Positions 29,314-32,526 of a stretch of 32,526 bases of DNA are shown here, piece after piece (the stretch's first letter is position 1; every line of letters begins with the position of its first letter). The notes under the pieces are model-generated. The model ran no database searches. It saw nothing but the letters and a program-made list of their open reading frames with translations, and had not been told where the DNA came from. The DNA is from a virus. The DNA is taken from IMG/VR virus record IMGVR_UViG_3300048838_001496, positions 1 to 32,526 of that record; one strand, 5' to 3'. The position numbers and the translations under genes are program-made.

Positions 29314-29380
29314 GCCCCGTTTTGGCTTGTCCTTTTTTTCGGGGGGTTACTGAGGCATTTTTGCGGAAACTTTTACTCAC

Positions 29381-29650
29381 ATGCCAGAAGAAATAAACCT
29401 CTATGATGCACTGGAATGGATGCGGAAACAGAAAGCCCCATTCCGGATTGAATTTGTGAAAACCAATCTCACCCTGCAAACGGGTGGGGATGTGAAAGTG
29501 ATAAACCAGGCACTGGTAGGAGCGAATCAGAAAAACTCAGTGGAAGAGCACATGATCGGGTTCAAGGATGCCGAGCATCCGGAAGACCCGCCAATTCACA
29601 CCTACATCTACAGCCTTTGTTTTGTGAACGGAAAAAAGATCACGATATGA
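29381..29650 (+). CDS. Hypothetical protein before the portal gene
   Basis: 89 residues (MPEEINLYDALEWMRKQKAP). Likely a small beta-rich protein (PFRIEFVKTNLTLQTGGDVK; PIHTYIYSLCFVNGKKITI). First gene of the resumed head operon; its stop overlaps the portal start as ATGA. No family recognised. Confidence 0.6.
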   Translation: MPEEINLYDALEWMRKQKAPFRIEFVKTNLTLQTGGDVKVINQALVGANQKNSVEEHMIGFKDAEHPEDPPIHTYIYSLCFVNGKKITI

Positions 29651-31074
29651 GCCGCAGAACCGGTGTGATCATGGGTGAAAACCATGTGGCGATACTCCCC
29701 AACGCCAGAGCGGTGTATTCTGCTGCCCTGATGGATTCGGTGCTGATGGCCGACGCAGCGGTTGAGAACCCGCGCGACAGATTGGCCAACCGGGTTTATG
29801 CCCCGGCCAGCTACTACACCGATGAAGCCTACACCGGTGAATATTTCACCATTGGCGGGTACAAAATCACTCCAAACGGACCAGACAACCTGTTTCCATA
29901 CCACTTTAAGAAGCTTATCGATTCAAACGATAAGCTGAATTCGATGCTGCGCCAGAAGATCGATCTGATGATGGCCGGCGGTCTTTACCTGTATCAGGAG
30001 AAAAAGAACGGTAACAAGGTTACCAGGGACGAGCTTCTGGATGATGAGATCGAGGACTGGCTTGAGAGCTGGCAACATTATGGGTTTATCCTTGAGCAAA
30101 TTACCGACTTTACCTACGTGGAGAATAACTTCACGTTGATGACCGCCAACATTGCCGCGAAGAATCCAGGATTGCAAGCGCTGGGGATAAAACCCCGCAT
30201 TGTGAGCCTGCAATATTTGCCGGCTGAGGATATGCGCATGGAGGCACTGGAAGTGATCTCGCACCAACAGCCTCAGCACTTTTTTAGAGCTGACTGGTTG
30301 CGTGCCTTTGACATTTTGCGGTACTACGCCTACGACCGCAACAACCCATTCAAAAGCAATTCTTCGGTATACTTCACCCACATGCCGACCTTTGGAAGTA
30401 AGGCCTATGGCCGGCCTCCGTTTATCGGCATTGTGAATTATCTGGAACTCAAAGCCCTGATTTTGAACTGGCAGAAGGACAATCTGAAGAATACGCAGTT
30501 CAAATGGCATATTGAAAGCCCCTTTGAGTTCTGGGAAACCGTTGCCAGACACAAAAACTGGGACATTGCAGGGCCTGAGATGCGCAAGTACGAAGAGGAT
30601 CTGCTTGCACAGATTGACCAGTTTCTGCAGAGCGAAACCGCTGAGAATGCACAGAAGCGGTTCCATAGCAAGTTTGCCCGCACCCAATTCGGCAATGACT
30701 TTGTGAGCGGATGGAAGATCACCGCTCTGGAGGATAACACCCTTAAGAACTCTGAGGCCTACTTGAAAGCCGGAGAGCAGATCGATGCCTCGATCATTGC
30801 CTCCGTGCACCTTGATCCTGCACTGTCGAACGTGCAGCAGCAAGGGAAGCTTTCATCAGGCCTCGACAAACTCATTGCCTTTAACATCCATCAACTCACC
30901 GCAACCCCGATACCAAGGCGGCTGATCCTGGAACCGATCAACGAAGCCATCCGGGTTAACTTCTGGAAGGAAGGATATCGGCCGAGGTTGGGGTTCCGGG
31001 AGATCCAGATGAGCTACCAGGAGAAAGGAGCCGCCACGGTGAAAGATGCCAAAACAGGGGAGGAAAAAGAATGA
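29647..31074 (+). CDS. Portal protein
   Basis: 475 residues from ATG 29647; a longer frame from 29617 is rejected because 29647 gives the ATGA overlap. Portal-like features: an N-terminal lead, then a wing/stem-type region (PYHFKKLIDSNDKLNSMLRQ; LMMAGGLYLYQ), SVYFTHMPTFGSKAYGRPPF (the common 'YG.p' portal segment), and a C-terminal helical part with TPIPRRLILEPINEAIRVNF. The length is usual for portals. It forms the dodecameric ring through which TerL packages DNA. The family is assigned by pattern and context; sequence identity to textbook portals is low. Confidence 0.7.
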   Translation: MSRRTGVIMGENHVAILPNARAVYSAALMDSVLMADAAVENPRDRLANRVYAPASYYTDEAYTGEYFTIGGYKITPNGPDNLFPYHFKKLIDSNDKLNSMLRQKIDLMMAGGLYLYQEKKNGNKVTRDELLDDEIEDWLESWQHYGFILEQITDFTYVENNFTLMTANIAAKNPGLQALGIKPRIVSLQYLPAEDMRMEALEVISHQQPQHFFRADWLRAFDILRYYAYDRNNPFKSNSSVYFTHMPTFGSKAYGRPPFIGIVNYLELKALILNWQKDNLKNTQFKWHIESPFEFWETVARHKNWDIAGPEMRKYEEDLLAQIDQFLQSETAENAQKRFHSKFARTQFGNDFVSGWKITALEDNTLKNSEAYLKAGEQIDASIIASVHLDPALSNVQQQGKLSSGLDKLIAFNIHQLTATPIPRRLILEPINEAIRVNFWKEGYRPRLGFREIQMSYQEKGAATVKDAKTGEEKE

Positions 31075-32093
31075 TCAAGACAACCCAGGAGCTGCAGCAA
31101 CACATCAGGATGATCACCAACGGTGACTTTGACAACGTGAGGCCATCGCTGAAACGTGCCTCCCGGTACATTATCCGTGTAGTTGGCAAAGAAGTATGGG
31201 AAGCTGCCGAGAATCATTACAAGTCTGACAAGTACAACAATGTACATGAAGCTGATTACGCACCCTGGGCACCGGATCCGGATGATCCACCGGTTGAAGA
31301 TCAACAAGATTACGGTTTGCTTGATCAGCTCGTGGACCGTGTGCAGGACGCACTGGTGCACTACGCTTATTGGCTCTGGTCACCCCAGGGGAATGTGATA
31401 TTCTCAGACACAGGTTACCAGGAGGCCAGTAGCGACAATCTGAAACCGGCACCGGCCTGGAAGATAGAGAAAGCAGAACAGAGCCTGCTGGATACCGCAC
31501 ACGAATTTGTTGATGACTTGATTGAGTTTCTGGATATAAATATTGAGGAGTTCGAATTCTGGGCAGGCTCAGAGCACCAAGCCGAAACCAAAGCCCTGTT
31601 TCTGAACTCTGCACGGGAGTTCAGCCGGTATTACAACATCAACGACAGCCGCAGACTCTACATCGAGCTCCGACGCTTCATTATTGAAGCTGAGAAGAGC
31701 TACATCGCCACCATCATCACCAGAGAAAAACTGGAACTACTGAAAGAGAAGCAGAAAGATGGTGACCTGGAGAATGCAGACCAGGCGCTGATTGAAGAGA
31801 TCAGGCCGGCACTGGCTTATTTGGCCATGTATCATGGCATCACCTTGCTTCCGCTTGAGATTTTCCCAGGGAGCATCACAGAGCGGGTTTCCGGATCAAC
31901 ATCGAATCAAAAACGGACCGGTGCCAGAAACGAACTGCTGAATGCCCTGACGGAGACGCTTAAAACGCTGGCAAATGACAACCTGCAGCGTTTGCGCGAC
32001 TATGTGGCCAACCTTGAAACTCCGGCAGAGGAACCCCAAGTATCGACTGCCAACCCGGAACCCGTTGTAACCCGTAACACCTTTTCGGCATGA
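31071..32093 (+). CDS. DUF6712-like head protein
   Basis: 340 residues, overlapping the portal gene by 4 nt. The start MIKTTQELQQHIRMITNGDF followed by PSLKRASRYIIRVVGKEVWE recalls DUF6712, a Bacteroidota phage family usually found after the portal. It is largely helical, with a central HYAYWLWSPQGNVIFSDTGY segment, and a disordered tail. Possible head completion or connector role. The assignment is from memory of the family start and from context. Confidence 0.5.
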   Translation: MIKTTQELQQHIRMITNGDFDNVRPSLKRASRYIIRVVGKEVWEAAENHYKSDKYNNVHEADYAPWAPDPDDPPVEDQQDYGLLDQLVDRVQDALVHYAYWLWSPQGNVIFSDTGYQEASSDNLKPAPAWKIEKAEQSLLDTAHEFVDDLIEFLDINIEEFEFWAGSEHQAETKALFLNSAREFSRYYNINDSRRLYIELRRFIIEAEKSYIATIITREKLELLKEKQKDGDLENADQALIEEIRPALAYLAMYHGITLLPLEIFPGSITERVSGSTSNQKRTGARNELLNALTETLKTLANDNLQRLRDYVANLETPAEEPQVSTANPEPVVTRNTFSA

Positions 32094-32526
32094 AAGAGAT
32101 TAGTGTGAACGGTCGCAGCAAAATGGTTCCCCAGAGCCTGGAAGAGCTTTCGCAGGAAGAGCTGCTTAAGCTCATCCGGTTTATATCGGAAGGCAAGGAT
32201 GCACAATACATCAAACTCCGGTTTGTATGCGACTACTGGAAGCTTCCGATCAACCGCATTAACAGGCTTGGCCGCAGATTGGAGAAGTGCAATGATTTAC
32301 TACAGAAGGTTGCGCTCAACGATCAGCACATGGATATACTATCGAAGTTGTATCTGCTTACCGAACAGTTCAACTTTTTGGTGAAAGACCGCAAGCTGAT
32401 GAAAAACCCTGTGCCCAGGATCCGTTTCACATGGTGGCGCTTCATCCGGCCATTGGTAGGTCCTGCAGATGGATTGAAGAATATCACCATCTGGGAGTTT
32501 GCTATTGCTGAAAAAATGCTGGAAAA
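32090..32526 (+). CDS. Hypothetical protein, truncated by the window edge
   Basis: It starts at ATG 32090 (ATGA overlap) and stays open to the end, 145 codons visible (MKEISVNGRSKMVPQSLEEL). Mostly helical and basic, with KLRFVCDYWKLPINRINRLG and a TWWRFIRPLVG segment. It continues the head/tail operon. Not recognised. Confidence 0.6.
   Translation, partial: MKEISVNGRSKMVPQSLEELSQEELLKLIRFISEGKDAQYIKLRFVCDYWKLPINRINRLGRRLEKCNDLLQKVALNDQHMDILSKLYLLTEQFNFLVKDRKLMKNPVPRIRFTWWRFIRPLVGPADGLKNITIWEFAIAEKMLE

Noticed and set aside
1-32526. tRNA genes or attachment site
   Set aside because: No cloverleaf with a T-loop signature was noticed on reading, and the phage ends with att sites appear to lie outside the window.

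Overview
The window is about 32.5 kb of a temperate tailed phage (prophage) of a Bacteroidota host. Evidence for the host group: an integrase of the Bacteroidota arm-binding/SAM-like type, two promoters matching the Bacteroidota consensus (TTG about 20 nt before TAnnTTTG), few Shine-Dalgarno sites, and structural genes of the kind seen in Bacteroidota phages. Neither phage end is visible; genes run off both edges.

Layout. (1) 1-1300, minus strand: start of a tyrosine integrase and an Xre-type repressor, with a palindromic operator before it. (2) 1423-6591, plus strand: small HTH and LuxR-type regulators, then a lysis/lysogeny control region with two near-identical modules. Each module has a promoter, a structured RNA resembling the C4 antisense RNA of phages P1/P7, a 70-residue ORF and a KilA-N putative antirepressor. 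Between the two RNAs a 6-nt word changes, and it changes together at three places, so pairing is kept within each module. The second module is followed by about 650 bp packed with different inverted repeats in one open frame; the same palindrome families lie inside the variable loop of each KilA-N gene. (3) 6597-9981: DnaG-like primase, primase-associated ATPase/helicase, and an iteron-like inverted-repeat array that is a candidate origin. (4) 10037-17020: a tightly packed early operon of small phage genes, including DUF3310, two orphan DNA methyltransferases (C5-type and MT-A70), a DUF2786-like protein and an HNH nuclease. (5) 17111-26362: late genes: a fused S49 protease-scaffold-capsid protein, a second virion protein sharing a repeated domain with it, two paralogous proteins of unknown role, a PLD-like protein, and small and large terminase. 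(6) 26363-29380: a cargo-like stretch of four single-gene units with their own terminators and structured leaders, ending in a RadC/JAMM protein. (7) 29381-32526: head genes resume with a portal protein, a DUF6712-like protein and a truncated ORF.

How it may work together (inference): the short repressor has no LexA-type self-cleavage domain, so induction could depend on an antirepressor. Two KilA-N genes are the candidates, each held off by its own structured RNA with its own pairing word. Once released, primase and helicase would start replication near 9.9 kb, followed by late expression from about 17.05 kb. The strongest candidates for undescribed biology are the duplicated RNA/KilA-N modules, the linked palindrome array, and the two pairs of covarying structured leaders in the cargo region. 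No tRNA, rRNA, CRISPR array or reverse transcriptase was seen.
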